Source of the DNA: Hyphomicrobiales bacterium
GTDB taxonomy: Bacteria; Pseudomonadota; Alphaproteobacteria; Rhizobiales; Rhizobiaceae
Assembly: GCA_900471525.1 (NCBI GenBank)
Contig: UCEZ01000013.1
Coordinates: forward strand, 215,373-279,372
DNA length: 64,000 nt
Reading direction: 5' to 3'
Under the pieces are notes generated by a model. It made no database searches. It had not been told where the DNA came from and saw only the letters and a list, made by a program, of their open reading frames with translations. A program made the translations under genes and the position numbers. Positions 9,524 through 18,299 of the stretch are shown in pieces (the first letter of the stretch is position 1; the number at the start of each line of letters is the position of its first letter).

Positions 9524-10012
9524 ATGGCCAGCCTGGACAATCAGAAAGATCCGGCCCACACGAACAATCTGTTCATGACGGCTGAGGAACTGCGGGATTA
9601 CGCCGACAAGATCGACACGGCGCGAGCGTCGGCTGCTTTCAAGGACATGCGCACCGCGGAGGATGCGCGAAAGCTGGTGATGGAGAAAATGTCCAAGCGG
9701 ATCGAAGTCACCGATCAGATGAGATCCAATCTGCTTTCCCGCATAAAGGCAGCGGCCGTGGAAGGCAAAACCGAACTGATGGTTCTTCAGTTCCCTGTCG
9801 AGCTTTGCACCGACCAGGGTCGTGCGATCAATAACAATGAACCTGAATGGCCCGACACTCTGACGGGGGTTCCGCGCCAAGCCTACGAAGTGTGGCGCGA
9901 CAAACTGAAGCCGGCCGAATACCGCCTCACCGCCATGATCGTCGAATGGCCACATGGAATGCCGGGCGATGTCGGCCTTTTCCTGGGATGGGGTAAGCCA
10001 AAAGCTCTTTGA
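9524..10012 (+). CDS. conserved-looking cytosolic protein of unknown function
   Basis: I do not recognise this 162-aa protein. It has no signal peptide or membrane helix. The N-terminal half is charged and helical (AEELRDYADKIDTARASAAF, EDARKLVMEKMSKRIEV); the C-terminal half is more globular, with ELMVLQFPVELCTDQGRAIN and a final YRLTAMIVEWPHGMPGD stretch. The frame is supported by a strong CAGGGGGAAG ribosome site before ATG 9524, normal coding composition and a clear hydrophobic pattern. It sits between PPK2 (divergent) and a SulP transporter (same direction, 146 bp on), in a region of stress and ion genes. Confidence 0.7.
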   Translation: MASLDNQKDPAHTNNLFMTAEELRDYADKIDTARASAAFKDMRTAEDARKLVMEKMSKRIEVTDQMRSNLLSRIKAAAVEGKTELMVLQFPVELCTDQGRAINNNEPEWPDTLTGVPRQAYEVWRDKLKPAEYRLTAMIVEWPHGMPGDVGLFLGWGKPKAL

Positions 10013-10158
10013 TGGCCACGCCCGCGCTGCAGCGAATGCCCGTGAGTCCTCAAAATCCGGCCGACAACCGCTTTGCATTGTCGATCGTTGTCCTGCGCTC
10101 TAACAGCCGAGTTCGCCGTTCTTCGTGAACAGGTGGCCGATCGATACCGCGACAGGAT

Positions 10159-11931
10159 GTGAACGAAAGTACGGAGTTGCTTCTGCAGAACGTGCCGACC
10201 CTTCTAACCCGGGAGATGTTCGACGCTATGCCAACCCTTCCTCTCATATCCAGCCTAAGAGAATATCGGGCCGAGTGGCTTCGTTATGATCTGACGTCAG
10301 GGCTGGCCATCGCTGCGGTGGGGTTGCCAAGTGCGATTGCCTACCCAGCCCTGGCTGGGTTACCGCCGGAAGTCGGTATATATGCGAGCATCATGTCGGT
10401 TCTGGGTTACGCGCTTCTAGGCTCCTCGCGGCAACTCATCGTCGGTCCGGACGCTGGCACGGTAACGGTACTCGCAGCGGTCCTGGTTTCTTTCGGTCTC
10501 ACATCGACTGCCGAAAATGTAATGGCTTCCGCGGCCATAGCCGCGATCGTCGGCCTCCTCTGCTTTCTGGCAAGTTTTCTTCGGCTCGGTTTTATCGCGG
10601 ACCTCCTGTCGCGTCCGATCCTGACGGGCTTTATGACAGGTATCTCTCTGTCGATCCTCGTTGGGCAGATCGGCCGCCTCACCGGCGTGAAGATCGAAAG
10701 CGACGGGCTGTTTGGCCCACTTGCCGAAATCGTTTCGAAGTCGGCACTGATCCACTGGCCTTCTCTTGGCCTGGGTATCGGACTGTTCGTCCTTCTGCGG
10801 CTGTTAAGCGCATGGCGTCCGTCCATCCCAGCGCCGCTTGTTGCCGTGGCACTCGCAATCGCCCTGTCATATGCGTTTGATTTCAAGGCGTTGGGCATCC
10901 GCGTGGTTGGCGATGTCCCTTCCCGGTTGCCGTGGCCAACGATACCGATTCCGCGCGGTGTCGCCATTGATGACCTTCTTCTGGGCGCGGCGGCCGTGCT
11001 GATCATGAGTTTCGGTGCTGGCATCGTGACCGCGCGGAGCTTTGGCGCGAAAAACAGATATCCCGTTGACGCCAATCGCGAACTGCTCGGATTTGGCGCG
11101 GCCAACCTTGCCTCGGGATTGTGCGGCGGCTTCGCTGTGACCGCCTCGGACTCCCGCACAGCAATCAACGATCTCATGGGCGGAAAGACCCAATTGGCGG
11201 CCGTCTTCTCAGCCGCCGCCCTGGCACTCACCGTCCTTTTCCTTACTGACGCGCTCGCCATCTTGCCGACTCCCGCGCTTGGGGCTGTCCTGGCATCGGC
11301 GGCGATAGGCCTGATCGACCTGCGAACCTTGAGAGACCTATGGCACATCAGCCGGATAGAGTTCTCTTTTGCGCTTATCAGCATCGCGGGAGCGCTCGGT
11401 CTCGGAGTCTTGAAAGGAGTGATCATCGCGGTGGTTGCGACATTGCTCTATCTCGTCATGCAGGGAATGAGGCCGCGCGACGCATTGCTGGGTCGCATTC
11501 CTGGGCGCGACGGATTCTACAAGCTTCATCGATATGCAGAAGCAAAGCCAGTTCCCGGGCTGGTGATCTACCTTCTCCAGGGCAGCCTGCTGTTCTTCAA
11601 TGCCGATCACGTCAAGAGCAGGATTGAAGACATTTTTGCAAAATTGGGACCGGATATCAAAGGGTTCATCTTCGACGCGGGGGCGTCCGCCCGGATCGAC
11701 AGCACCGCGGCCGTCATGCTCGACGAGATACGGGCAATGGCGGAGGAGCGGGGCATGAAATTCGCGATCGTGGAACTCCATAGCGAGCCCTTGGATGTTC
11801 TGGAACGTTCCGGCGTCCTTGCCAAAATAGGCTCCACCATGATTTTCGAAGATATGGAGGAGGCGGTGACGGCCTTGTCGGCAAACACTGGCTCACCTGC
11901 CTTTCGGGGAGCCGGAGTGCAGCCTGGGTGA
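10159..11931 (+). CDS. SulP-family anion transporter with STAS domain
   Basis: A 590-aa inner-membrane anion carrier (sulfate, bicarbonate or related). The signature near the start of the membrane domain is visible (GLAIAAVGLPSAIAYPALAG, then GPDAGTVTVLAAVL), with 10-12 helices to about residue 430. The cytoplasmic STAS domain follows (GLVIYLLQGSLLFFNADHV, FIFDAGASARIDSTAAVML). The start is uncertain: GTG 10159 gives full length but a poor site; ATG 10216 and ATG 10228 are alternatives, the latter with GGGAG about 12 nt upstream. The substrate cannot be read from the sequence. Confidence 0.85.
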   Translation: MNESTELLLQNVPTLLTREMFDAMPTLPLISSLREYRAEWLRYDLTSGLAIAAVGLPSAIAYPALAGLPPEVGIYASIMSVLGYALLGSSRQLIVGPDAGTVTVLAAVLVSFGLTSTAENVMASAAIAAIVGLLCFLASFLRLGFIADLLSRPILTGFMTGISLSILVGQIGRLTGVKIESDGLFGPLAEIVSKSALIHWPSLGLGIGLFVLLRLLSAWRPSIPAPLVAVALAIALSYAFDFKALGIRVVGDVPSRLPWPTIPIPRGVAIDDLLLGAAAVLIMSFGAGIVTARSFGAKNRYPVDANRELLGFGAANLASGLCGGFAVTASDSRTAINDLMGGKTQLAAVFSAAALALTVLFLTDALAILPTPALGAVLASAAIGLIDLRTLRDLWHISRIEFSFALISIAGALGLGVLKGVIIAVVATLLYLVMQGMRPRDALLGRIPGRDGFYKLHRYAEAKPVPGLVIYLLQGSLLFFNADHVKSRIEDIFAKLGPDIKGFIFDAGASARIDSTAAVMLDEIRAMAEERGMKFAIVELHSEPLDVLERSGVLAKIGSTMIFEDMEEAVTALSANTGSPAFRGAGVQPG

Positions 11932-12025
11932 GCCCAGCGATGATCCGGGAATGTGCGACCGTCGCGGCGCGTAAGCGCACGACTTGTGGCACCGCGTTTG
12001 TTGCTGGCTCCTTGAGGACGGAAAG

Positions 12026-12463
12026 ATGTTTTTACAGATTATCACCGCAACTGGCGTGCTGCTGGCCACCATCGTCATTCACGGCACGGCGGTCATGCTT
12101 CTGTTTCGTATGGCGCGAGAACCCGTGACGAACCCGCAGAACCTGCGCGCTTACGCGCGGCTGGGTGTCAGTTGCTTTTTTGTCGTTGGCTTCGTGATGG
12201 CTCACATGGTCGAGATCATGCTGTGGGCAGCGGCCTATAGACTGGCAGGCGAGTTGCAGAGCTTTGAGGAAGCCGCATATTTCTCGGCGATTACCTTCGC
12301 GACGATCGGTTATGGCGACATCACGCTGTCCGGCGAATGGCGGCTTGCAAGTGCCATCGAGGGTGTGAACGGGATCCTGCTGTTCGGCTGGACCACGGCA
12401 TTTCTATTCAAAGTCTCCGAGATACTGTGGTTCTCGCGGCGTCAAACCATCATCCGCTCGTGA
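12026..12463 (+). CDS. small ion-channel-like membrane protein with K+ selectivity filter
   Basis: A 145-aa protein with three hydrophobic segments (about residues 3-25, 48-75 and 105-130) and a pore loop ending in TIGYGDITLS. TIGYGD is the potassium channel filter of the two-helix channel family; the extra first helix is common in short proteobacterial members. No RCK domain or other cytoplasmic regulator is attached. ATG 12026 follows GAGGACGGAAAG; an upstream GTG is in frame but unsupported. Flanked by anion transporter and PerM-like genes reading the same way, so an ion or osmotic stress role is a guess. Confidence 0.8.
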   Translation: MFLQIITATGVLLATIVIHGTAVMLLFRMAREPVTNPQNLRAYARLGVSCFFVVGFVMAHMVEIMLWAAAYRLAGELQSFEEAAYFSAITFATIGYGDITLSGEWRLASAIEGVNGILLFGWTTAFLFKVSEILWFSRRQTIIRS

Positions 12464-12554
12464 GGTAAGGACTTTCCGTCAGAGACCTCTCCGCTTTCAG
12501 CGTCGCTGCCTGGAGGCATCGTTCAACTTCTGATCCGGATCAACAGGTGCTGTC

Positions 12555-13640
12555 ATGCAGGAAACCAGCAGTAAGAATGGCAGGCAACAGCAGGTCATCG
12601 AGGCAGCGCTGGCATTATTGCTTGTTTCTGCGCTGTTGGCCGCAACCTTCTGGGTATTGCTGCCCTTTGTCGGTGTCCTGACCTACGCCGTGATTCTCGC
12701 GACGGCGACAGCGGGGTTGTTCGATCGAATGGTTGTTCTCCTGGGCGGAAGACGCCTGGCCGCGGTTTGCTTCGGCGTTGTCGCCGCGGCCATCACCATC
12801 GTACCGCTGATTTATCTCTGCTCCTCCGTTGTCAGCCATGTTGATGTCGCCGAGGCGTGGCTGAGAGAGGCCAGCAGTCGCGGGATTCCCAATCTGCCCG
12901 AGTGGATTTCAAGTCTGCCGCTGCTCGGAAAGAAGGTGACGCCGATATGGCAGGATCTTCAGCGCGACGGACTGGCCTTGTTGCAGCGATACGAACCCCA
13001 GCTCGCCACTGCAGGACGCTGGCTGCTCGGCTTCAGCGCAGGTCTCATGCTGGCCATCCTCGAAATATTCGGGGGCATCATCGTCGCCGCGATGTTCCAT
13101 GCCTCGCGCATCCAGGTGGTCAGTTTCGTATCCGCCATTGCGGCACGCATAATCGGTCCGAGAGGATCCGTCGTGCTGGATGCTGCAGCGAAGGCCATCA
13201 AGGGTGTTGCGATCGGGGTGATCGGAACGGCTTTGCTCGAGGGAATACTGGCCTGGATCGGCTTCGCACTCGCCGGCGTTCCGGGTGCGATCGTCTTGGC
13301 CGCAGTGACCTTTTTCCTCGCCGTTATCCAGATCGGACCGCTTCTTGTCTGGGTGCCGGTGGCAATCTGGCTTGGTTCCCAAGGGGAGACAGGGTGGATG
13401 ATTTTCACCATCGTCTGGGGCGTTGTGCTGCTGATGGGAGCGGACAATATCGTCAAGCCGATGCTGATCGCGCGCAGCGGCCAGTTGCCGCTGCTGGTGC
13501 TGTTCGTCGGAGTGATCGGCGGGCTGGCAGCCTGGGGCTTTACCGGCATGTTTATCGGCGCAACGACGCTGGCCATCCTCTGGACCGTGCTGCAGACTTG
13601 GATCAGAACCAACGGAGAGAAACCAGGTCCGGTTGGTTAA
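12555..13640 (+). CDS. AI-2E/PerM-family (UPF0118) transporter-like protein
   Basis: A 361-aa membrane protein with about eight helices. The family pattern is clear: paired N-terminal helices (LALLLVSALLAATFWVLLPF), a long amphipathic loop with the LPLLGKKVTPIWQDL stretch, and the C-terminal core with GADNIVKPMLIARSGQLPLL and FVGVIGGLAAWGFTGMFIG, which matches the conserved D-N-x-x-x-P motif. Members export AI-2 or act as Na+/H+ antiporters; the substrate here is unknown. It follows the channel gene by 91 bp on the same strand. Confidence 0.85.
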   Translation: MQETSSKNGRQQQVIEAALALLLVSALLAATFWVLLPFVGVLTYAVILATATAGLFDRMVVLLGGRRLAAVCFGVVAAAITIVPLIYLCSSVVSHVDVAEAWLREASSRGIPNLPEWISSLPLLGKKVTPIWQDLQRDGLALLQRYEPQLATAGRWLLGFSAGLMLAILEIFGGIIVAAMFHASRIQVVSFVSAIAARIIGPRGSVVLDAAAKAIKGVAIGVIGTALLEGILAWIGFALAGVPGAIVLAAVTFFLAVIQIGPLLVWVPVAIWLGSQGETGWMIFTIVWGVVLLMGADNIVKPMLIARSGQLPLLVLFVGVIGGLAAWGFTGMFIGATTLAILWTVLQTWIRTNGEKPGPVG

Positions 13641-13746
13641 AGTATCTTTGCATCTTTCGATTGGGAGCGTTCTCGACGCTTTGCCGGACAACCCTTCGTC
13701 GAAGGTGATAAGCGTCGAATTGGGCCGGCCGCGGAAGAATCCGCCA

Positions 13747-14043
13747 CTATAGATGTTTGATCCCGGCGCCATCGCAATATTCTTGAAGATAGATGACCTG
13801 GTTCTGGTCTGCGAGATCGGTGTGGAAGATCAGGGCGGCCGCGACCGAGAATACGGCCACCGCTGCCGCTTGAGAGCCTGCCACCGAGATCGATGGGGCT
13901 GAAATCGGAGACATTGATCGCGTTCGTCGCATTGACGACGATCTTTCCTGCCGGTTGGCCACTTTGACCGGCATGCCCTTCGATGAAAAATGCGTGATCA
14001 AAGCCGAGCCGATCGCACCCGGGCCCATGATTGCGTAGGTCAT
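13747..14043 (-). pseudogene. decayed Rossmann reductase (F420-dependent NADP reductase-like) with a possible second remnant
   Basis: The reading frame begins as a good NADPH-dependent F420 reductase-like protein (MTYAIMGPGAIGSALITHF, with G-x-G-x-x-G), preceded by an AAGGAAA ribosome site. After VKVANRQ the family resemblance moves to another frame (GKIVVNATNAINVSDFSP, then IDLGGRLSS), with about 60 residues missing between. Later the first frame holds LIFHTDLADQNQVIYLQEY, which looks like the end of an antibiotic-biosynthesis/quinol monooxygenase (YgiN-like) domain rather than the reductase. I read this as two gene remnants joined by deletions. The second assignment is weak. Confidence 0.6.
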
Positions 14044-14055
14044 GTTCGATTTCCT

Positions 14056-14144
14056 TCAAGTCTGTTGGTTGACTAAAAAGCCGCCGAGGTCCCCTGTCGC
14101 CGGAGGAATGATCTGTTCTATTCGGGCACTCGAGGCGAATGTCA
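14056..14144 (-). pseudogene. pirin-family N-terminal remnant (29 codons)
   Basis: A short frame with its own ribosome site (AAGGAG nine nt before ATG 14144). The peptide contains ARIEQIIPPATGDLGGFLV, which fits the start of pirin proteins, where a DLGGF-type segment is followed by RRALP. Here it stops after VNQQT. Its stop lies 10 bp before the reductase remnant, so it would have been the first gene of an operon divergent from the LysR gene at 14279. Pirin assignment rests on one short motif. Confidence 0.45.
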
Positions 14145-14278
14145 TTTTCTTAAGCTCCTTGAACGATCCGCAGGTCAGCCCGACGGAGATGCGGATGTTG
14201 CTCTTGAGCTTGAAATTACCGCTGGTTGCTTGCTGAAAAAACTGAAATAAAATGAATGAAACGTTCGAGGAAATAGAT

Positions 14279-15205
14279 ATGCAGAATCCCGGCATGCCGA
14301 CCCTTGACCAACTCAAGGTGTTTCTGACGGTGGTGGATGCCGGGAGTTTCGCGGGGGCGGCGCGCAAACTCGGCCGCGCCACGTCGGTGATCAGCTATTC
14401 GATCGCCAATCTCGAAGCGCAGCTCGGCGTCTCGCTATTCGATCGCGACACAACGAAGAAGCCGCAGTTGACCACGGAAGGGCGCACGGTGCTGGCGGAG
14501 GCGCGGATCGTCTCGAATGGTGTCAATGGCCTGCGCGCCAAGGTGCGCGCCATGCTCGAAGGCGTGGAGCCGGAAATCCATGTTGCGCTGGATGTCATGC
14601 TGCCCGCCGCGCGGGTCACCGATGCGTTGAAAGCCTTTAGCGAAGCCTTCCCGTCAGTGACGCTGCATCTTTATGTCGAGGCTCTGGGGGCAGTGACGCA
14701 AATGGTGCTGAACCGCGCGGCGGTGATCGGGATCAGCGGCCCTCTCGATGTCGAGGTTGACGGGCTGGAGCGGATCGGCGCTGGTTTCGTGCACCTCATT
14801 CCGGTGGCAGCACCCTCCCATCCGCTCGCGAAGGCGGGAAAGAACCTGCCCGGCGCCGGTCGCGAACACGTGCAGCTGGTGCTGACGGACCGCTCGACAT
14901 TGACGCAAGGATTCCAGCTCGGCGTCGTCAGCGCGCGCACCTGGCGGCTGGCCGACCTCGGCTCCAAGCATATGCTGCTGAAGGAGGGTATCGGCTGGGG
15001 CAACATGCCTGAGCCGATGGTGCGCGAGGATATCCGCTCGGGCCGTCTCGTTCATCTTGACCTGCCCGATTGCAAGGGCGGGCCGTACCGGCTTCAGGCG
15101 GTGCATCGCACCGATGTCCCGCCCGGTCCCGCCGGCCGGTTCCTGATCGCGCATTTCGAGCAGCAGGCGGGAGACGACGACATGACCTATTCCGAACGCT
15201 GGTAG
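14279..15205 (+). CDS. LysR-family transcriptional regulator
   Basis: A 308-aa regulator with an N-terminal helix-turn-helix (FLTVVDAGSFAGAARKLGRA, then SVISYSIANLEAQLGVSLFD) and an effector domain in which IHVALDVMLPAARVTDALKAF begins the first lobe. I prefer ATG 14279, with GAGGAAAT just upstream, to ATG 14252, which lacks a site. It is divergent from the decayed pirin/reductase operon, the usual position for a LysR gene over its target, so it may now be an orphan. It converges on the leftward redox operon, with six bases between stop codons. Confidence 0.88.
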   Translation: MQNPGMPTLDQLKVFLTVVDAGSFAGAARKLGRATSVISYSIANLEAQLGVSLFDRDTTKKPQLTTEGRTVLAEARIVSNGVNGLRAKVRAMLEGVEPEIHVALDVMLPAARVTDALKAFSEAFPSVTLHLYVEALGAVTQMVLNRAAVIGISGPLDVEVDGLERIGAGFVHLIPVAAPSHPLAKAGKNLPGAGREHVQLVLTDRSTLTQGFQLGVVSARTWRLADLGSKHMLLKEGIGWGNMPEPMVREDIRSGRLVHLDLPDCKGGPYRLQAVHRTDVPPGPAGRFLIAHFEQQAGDDDMTYSERW

Positions 15206-15211
15206 GCCGCG

Positions 15212-16156
15212 TCAGGGCAGGACGAGCACATTCTTTTCCGCCGCTTCTCCTGCGGCGGTGCTGCGGTAAGCGTCAGCGGCCCGGTCAAAATCCCATTGCC
15301 GAACCGGTGGCTTCTTGAAGGAACCGCCGTCGAAGGCCGCTCTGAGTTTGTCGAGAATGCCGGCAATCTCTTCACCGGTGAGTTTTGCGGTATCGACCCC
15401 CAGCAGTTTCGACCGGTTGTGGTAGAAATCGGCAAGATCGAACTCGACCCGTTTCTGCCCGACGCTGGTGATGACGAGTTGGCGGCCGCCAAGCGCCAGC
15501 GATTTGAGGGCCGGCTCGAACAGGGCGCCGCCGACGGCATCGAGCACGACATCCGCGCCCTTGCCCCAGGTGGCAGCGCGCACGGCTTCAGGCAGGTCCT
15601 TCTTGGCGATGTCGATGGTCTCGTCGGCCTCGCTTGCGGCCTTGCCTCTCGCCGCAACGATGGTGCGGGCGCCCAGATGGCGGGCGATCTGCGTGGCGGC
15701 GCGGCCGACGGCGCCGCGGCCGCCGGTGATCAGAAGCGTTTCGCCCGCCTGCAGCGCGCCGACATCGACAAGCGCATGCCAGGCCGTGACGAAAGGCGCC
15801 CCGACCGCGGCGGCCTCAACCATCGAGAGACCGGCGGGCTTTTCGGAGAGCCAAGTTGCCGGAAGCACGACATAGTCGGCATGCGCGCCGTCCCGGCGGA
15901 AACCGAAGCCGGCGCCGCTGCCCCAGACTTCCTTCCCGACAAGCGGCCCTTCGACGACCACGCCGGCAAAATCCCGTCCCGGCGTGCGCGGGAGCGCGCC
16001 GCCGAATACGCCGCTGACGATCTTGACGTCGCTCGGATTGATCGCCGCCGCATGGACCTTGACGAGCACCTCGCCGGCATTGAGGGCGGGAATGGGAATG
16101 TCCTGGTGAACAAGCACATCCAGCGTGCCGAATTGTTCGAAGCGAAGGGCTTTCAT
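15212..16156 (-). CDS. zinc-free MDR quinone oxidoreductase (NADP-dependent)
   Basis: A 314-aa medium-chain reductase of the quinone oxidoreductase type. The GroES-like part has LVKVHAAAINPSDVKIVSGV and PRTPGRDFAGVVVEG; the nucleotide-binding motif is ETLLITGGRGAVGRAATQIA (G-x-G-x-x-G variant). The Cys/His zinc ligands of alcohol dehydrogenases are absent, which fits quinone or enone reduction. ATG 16156, with AAGGA nine nt upstream, starts the typical MKALRFEQFG opening; the frame runs further upstream over the neighbouring SDR gene. Last gene of the wrbA operon, 19 bp after the SDR stop. Confidence 0.88.
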   Translation of the reverse strand: MKALRFEQFGTLDVLVHQDIPIPALNAGEVLVKVHAAAINPSDVKIVSGVFGGALPRTPGRDFAGVVVEGPLVGKEVWGSGAGFGFRRDGAHADYVVLPATWLSEKPAGLSMVEAAAVGAPFVTAWHALVDVGALQAGETLLITGGRGAVGRAATQIARHLGARTIVAARGKAASEADETIDIAKKDLPEAVRAATWGKGADVVLDAVGGALFEPALKSLALGGRQLVITSVGQKRVEFDLADFYHNRSKLLGVDTAKLTGEEIAGILDKLRAAFDGGSFKKPPVRQWDFDRAADAYRSTAAGEAAEKNVLVLP

Positions 16157-16175
16157 CACAAAAATCCTTTTGATG

Positions 16176-16946
16176 TCAGAGTACGGCCAGCAGGCCGCCG
16201 TCCACGAGAAGGGCGATGCCCGAGACGTAGCTGGAGAGATCCGAGCCGAGATAGGCGACCGCGTCGCCCACTTCGGAGGGCTGGCCGAGGCGGCGCAGCG
16301 GCGTGCGCTTGCGAAAACCTTCCGATGCCTCGGCGATGCCGGGGCTGGTGCGTAACAGCTCGGTATCGATGGTGCCGGGTGCCACCGCATTGACGCGGAT
16401 GCCATCAGGGCCGAGCGCGTCGGCCAGCGATTTCGCCATCAGCACCACGCCGCCCTTGCTGGTGGAATAGGCGACGGTGATGCCGGCGCCCGATATGCCG
16501 CCCATGCTGGCCATCAGCACGATGCTGCCGCCCTTGCCGTTCGCCTTCATCTGCCTGGCCGCCGCCTGCGCGCCGAACAGCGGGCCGTCGAGATTGATCG
16601 ACAGCAGCCGGTGATAATCGTCCTCCGGCACATCCGCACCGTCGGTGCGCAGCGTGATACCGGCATTGGCGACCATGACGTCAACGCCGCCGAATTCGGC
16701 CGAGGCTTCGATGAGTGCGTCATTGTCGGCACGTTTGCTGACATCGGTCTTCACGAAACGGGCGGTCGAGCCGATCGCCTCGATCTCCTCGACTGTCGGC
16801 CGGCCGCCTTCGCGCGGGGCCTCGGTGATGTCGGCGACGATCACGGCTTTGGCCCCATGTTCGGCGGCGCGGATGGCGATGGCGCGGCCAATGCCGCTCG
16901 AAGCGCCGGTCACGATGACCACCTTGTTGTTCAGAATGTCACTCAT
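16176..16946 (-). CDS. SDR-family NAD(P)-dependent oxidoreductase
   Basis: A 256-aa classical short-chain dehydrogenase. It shows the cofactor motif [10 protein letters not shown], the structural NAG motif in VMVANAGITL, the catalytic Ser in SMGGISG, Tyr and Lys in AYSTSKGG, and the C-terminal VSGIALLVDGG. The residue after the first beta strand region (VIVADITEA) has Asp, favouring NAD. Fourth gene of a five-gene leftward operon with spacings of 19-93 bp. The substrate is unknown; the company of WrbA and quinone reductase suggests quinones or reactive carbonyls. Confidence 0.9.
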   Translation of the reverse strand: MSDILNNKVVIVTGASSGIGRAIAIRAAEHGAKAVIVADITEAPREGGRPTVEEIEAIGSTARFVKTDVSKRADNDALIEASAEFGGVDVMVANAGITLRTDGADVPEDDYHRLLSINLDGPLFGAQAAARQMKANGKGGSIVLMASMGGISGAGITVAYSTSKGGVVLMAKSLADALGPDGIRVNAVAPGTIDTELLRTSPGIAEASEGFRKRTPLRRLGQPSEVGDAVAYLGSDLSSYVSGIALLVDGGLLAVL

Positions 16947-16976
16947 GGCAGTGTTCCTTCGGGGAAATGGGATGGT

Positions 16977-17414
16977 TCAGCCCTTCGGCTGAAGCTGGAG
17001 GCCGAGCTGGCCGACGAGCGAATAGAGATTGGCGACGCCCCAGTGTTCGGTGATCTTGCCGTCGACGACGCGCATGGCATCGACCGTCTCGAACTGGATC
17101 GTCTTGCCGGTCGGCTCGATGCCGAGGAAGGTTCCCTTGTGCGTGCCGTAATAGGTCTTGAAGGTCGTCACGAGGTTGCCGTCAGCCGTCTGCCAGTGGA
17201 TGACGGCATGGAAATCCGGGAACGCCTTGCGCAGGCCGGCATAGAGGCCGCGCACGCCCTCCTTGTCCGGCACCATGTTCGGCTGCGGCGTGTGGTCGAG
17301 AAAATTCTCGGAAAAGACTTCGTCGAAGACGGCGAAATTGCCCTTTCCCTGCACCTCTTCGGTGTTCCGGCGAACCACTGCGATCGCAGCTTCGCTTTCT
17401 GCACTTCTGGTCAT
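16977..17414 (-). CDS. SnoaL-like / ester cyclase family protein
   Basis: A 145-aa NTF2-fold protein related to SnoaL polyketide cyclases. Recognisable elements are VFDEVFSENFLDHTPQP near the start, the GVRGLYAGLRKAFPDFHAVI segment, and the terminal KITEHWGVANLYSLVGQLG, in which the His-containing W-G-V-x-N pattern is typical. Such proteins are common as small accessory enzymes in redox operons; polyketide synthesis is not implied. It lies between two SDR genes, 24 and 30 bp from them. Confidence 0.83.
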   Translation of the reverse strand: MTRSAESEAAIAVVRRNTEEVQGKGNFAVFDEVFSENFLDHTPQPNMVPDKEGVRGLYAGLRKAFPDFHAVIHWQTADGNLVTTFKTYYGTHKGTFLGIEPTGKTIQFETVDAMRVVDGKITEHWGVANLYSLVGQLGLQLQPKG

Positions 17415-17438
17415 GGTCGTATCCTTCGATGTCTGGGG

Positions 17439-18206
17439 TTAAAGTTCGAAACCGCCGATGGTCATGCCGCCATCGACGACGATCATCTGGCCGAAAACGT
17501 AGCTTGCGGCCGGGGAACTGAGCCACACGGCCACTTCGGCAAGTTCGCGCGGCTGGCCGCCCCGCTTGGCGGGGATGGCCTTTCTCGCAAGATCCGCGAA
17601 AGCCGGGTTCTGGACGCTGTTGGCCACCACCATCGGCGTCTCGGTCCAACCGGGGGCAAGCGCGTTGACGCGGATGTTGCGGCTGGCGTTTTCCATCGCC
17701 GCGACCCGGGTCAGGCCGTGGATGCCGTGTTTCGAGGCGGCATAGGCGCTCATGCCGCCGGGTCCGGTCAATGCTGCGACGGAGGCCGTGTTGGTGATCG
17801 CGCCGGCGCCGGTCTTGGCGATCAGCGGAATCTCGTATTTCATGCCGAGGAAGACGCTGCGCAGGTTGACGGTCAGCACAAGGTCGAAATCCTCGGTCGG
17901 GTAGTCCTCGATGCGGTGGGTGCCGCCGGTGATGCCGGCATTATTGAACGCTGCATCCAGCCGTCCCGCATCCTTTTCGATCCGTGTGAGGAAGGCTTTC
18001 ACCTGATCTTCGCTCGAAACGTCGGCGCTGAAGATGTCGATCTTCCCTGCCGCCGCGATGCCCTTCGTTTCCTCAAGACCGTTGATGTTGAGGTCGGCCG
18101 CGAAAACATGGGCGCCGCGCTCGGCAAACAGCCGTGCGGCCTCCCGGCCGATCCCCGAGCCTGCGCCGGTGACCAGAACCACTTTGCCGTCGAAATCCAT
18201 AGACAT
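17439..18206 (-). CDS. SDR-family oxidoreductase
   Basis: A 255-aa classical SDR. It has TGAGSGIGREAARLF for cofactor binding, NNAGITGGTHRIEDY, catalytic TASVAALTG and AYAASKHG, and the family ending VFGQMIVVDGG. The Asp in VFAADLNING points to NAD. Two adjacent classical SDR genes in one operon (see 16176) are clearly different in sequence, so they are not a recent duplication. Ribosome site GAGGAGCGAAG precedes the start. Substrate unknown. Confidence 0.9.
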   Translation of the reverse strand: MSMDFDGKVVLVTGAGSGIGREAARLFAERGAHVFAADLNINGLEETKGIAAAGKIDIFSADVSSEDQVKAFLTRIEKDAGRLDAAFNNAGITGGTHRIEDYPTEDFDLVLTVNLRSVFLGMKYEIPLIAKTGAGAITNTASVAALTGPGGMSAYAASKHGIHGLTRVAAMENASRNIRVNALAPGWTETPMVVANSVQNPAFADLARKAIPAKRGGQPRELAEVAVWLSSPAASYVFGQMIVVDGGMTIGGFEL

Positions 18207-18269
18207 GGCTTCGCTCCTCGCCCGCGCCTGCAGGACGATGTTTCTGTTTGATTATCGGGGTTGAGTGGC

Positions 18270-18291
18270 GCCGGAGGCGTGAACCTCCGGC
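18270..18291 (-). terminator. stem-loop between wrbA and the downstream SDR gene
   Basis: An 8-bp perfect stem (GCCGGAGG with CCTCCGGC) around a 6-nt loop lies just after the wrbA stop. No T-run follows on the transcribed strand, so it is more likely an attenuator or mRNA-stabilising hairpin than a full terminator, which would leave wrbA expressed above the four later genes. Confidence 0.4.
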
Positions 18292-18299
18292 CGATCGGC

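Noticed and set aside
9151-9585. frames of 91 and 143 codons in the gap after PPK2
   Set aside because: No ribosome site, no protein-like hydrophobic pattern, and mutual overlap on opposite strands.
16611-18251. 546-codon open frame on the plus strand
   Set aside because: It runs antisense through two SDR genes and a SnoaL-like gene that have clear motifs and ribosome sites. High GC makes such antisense frames common here.
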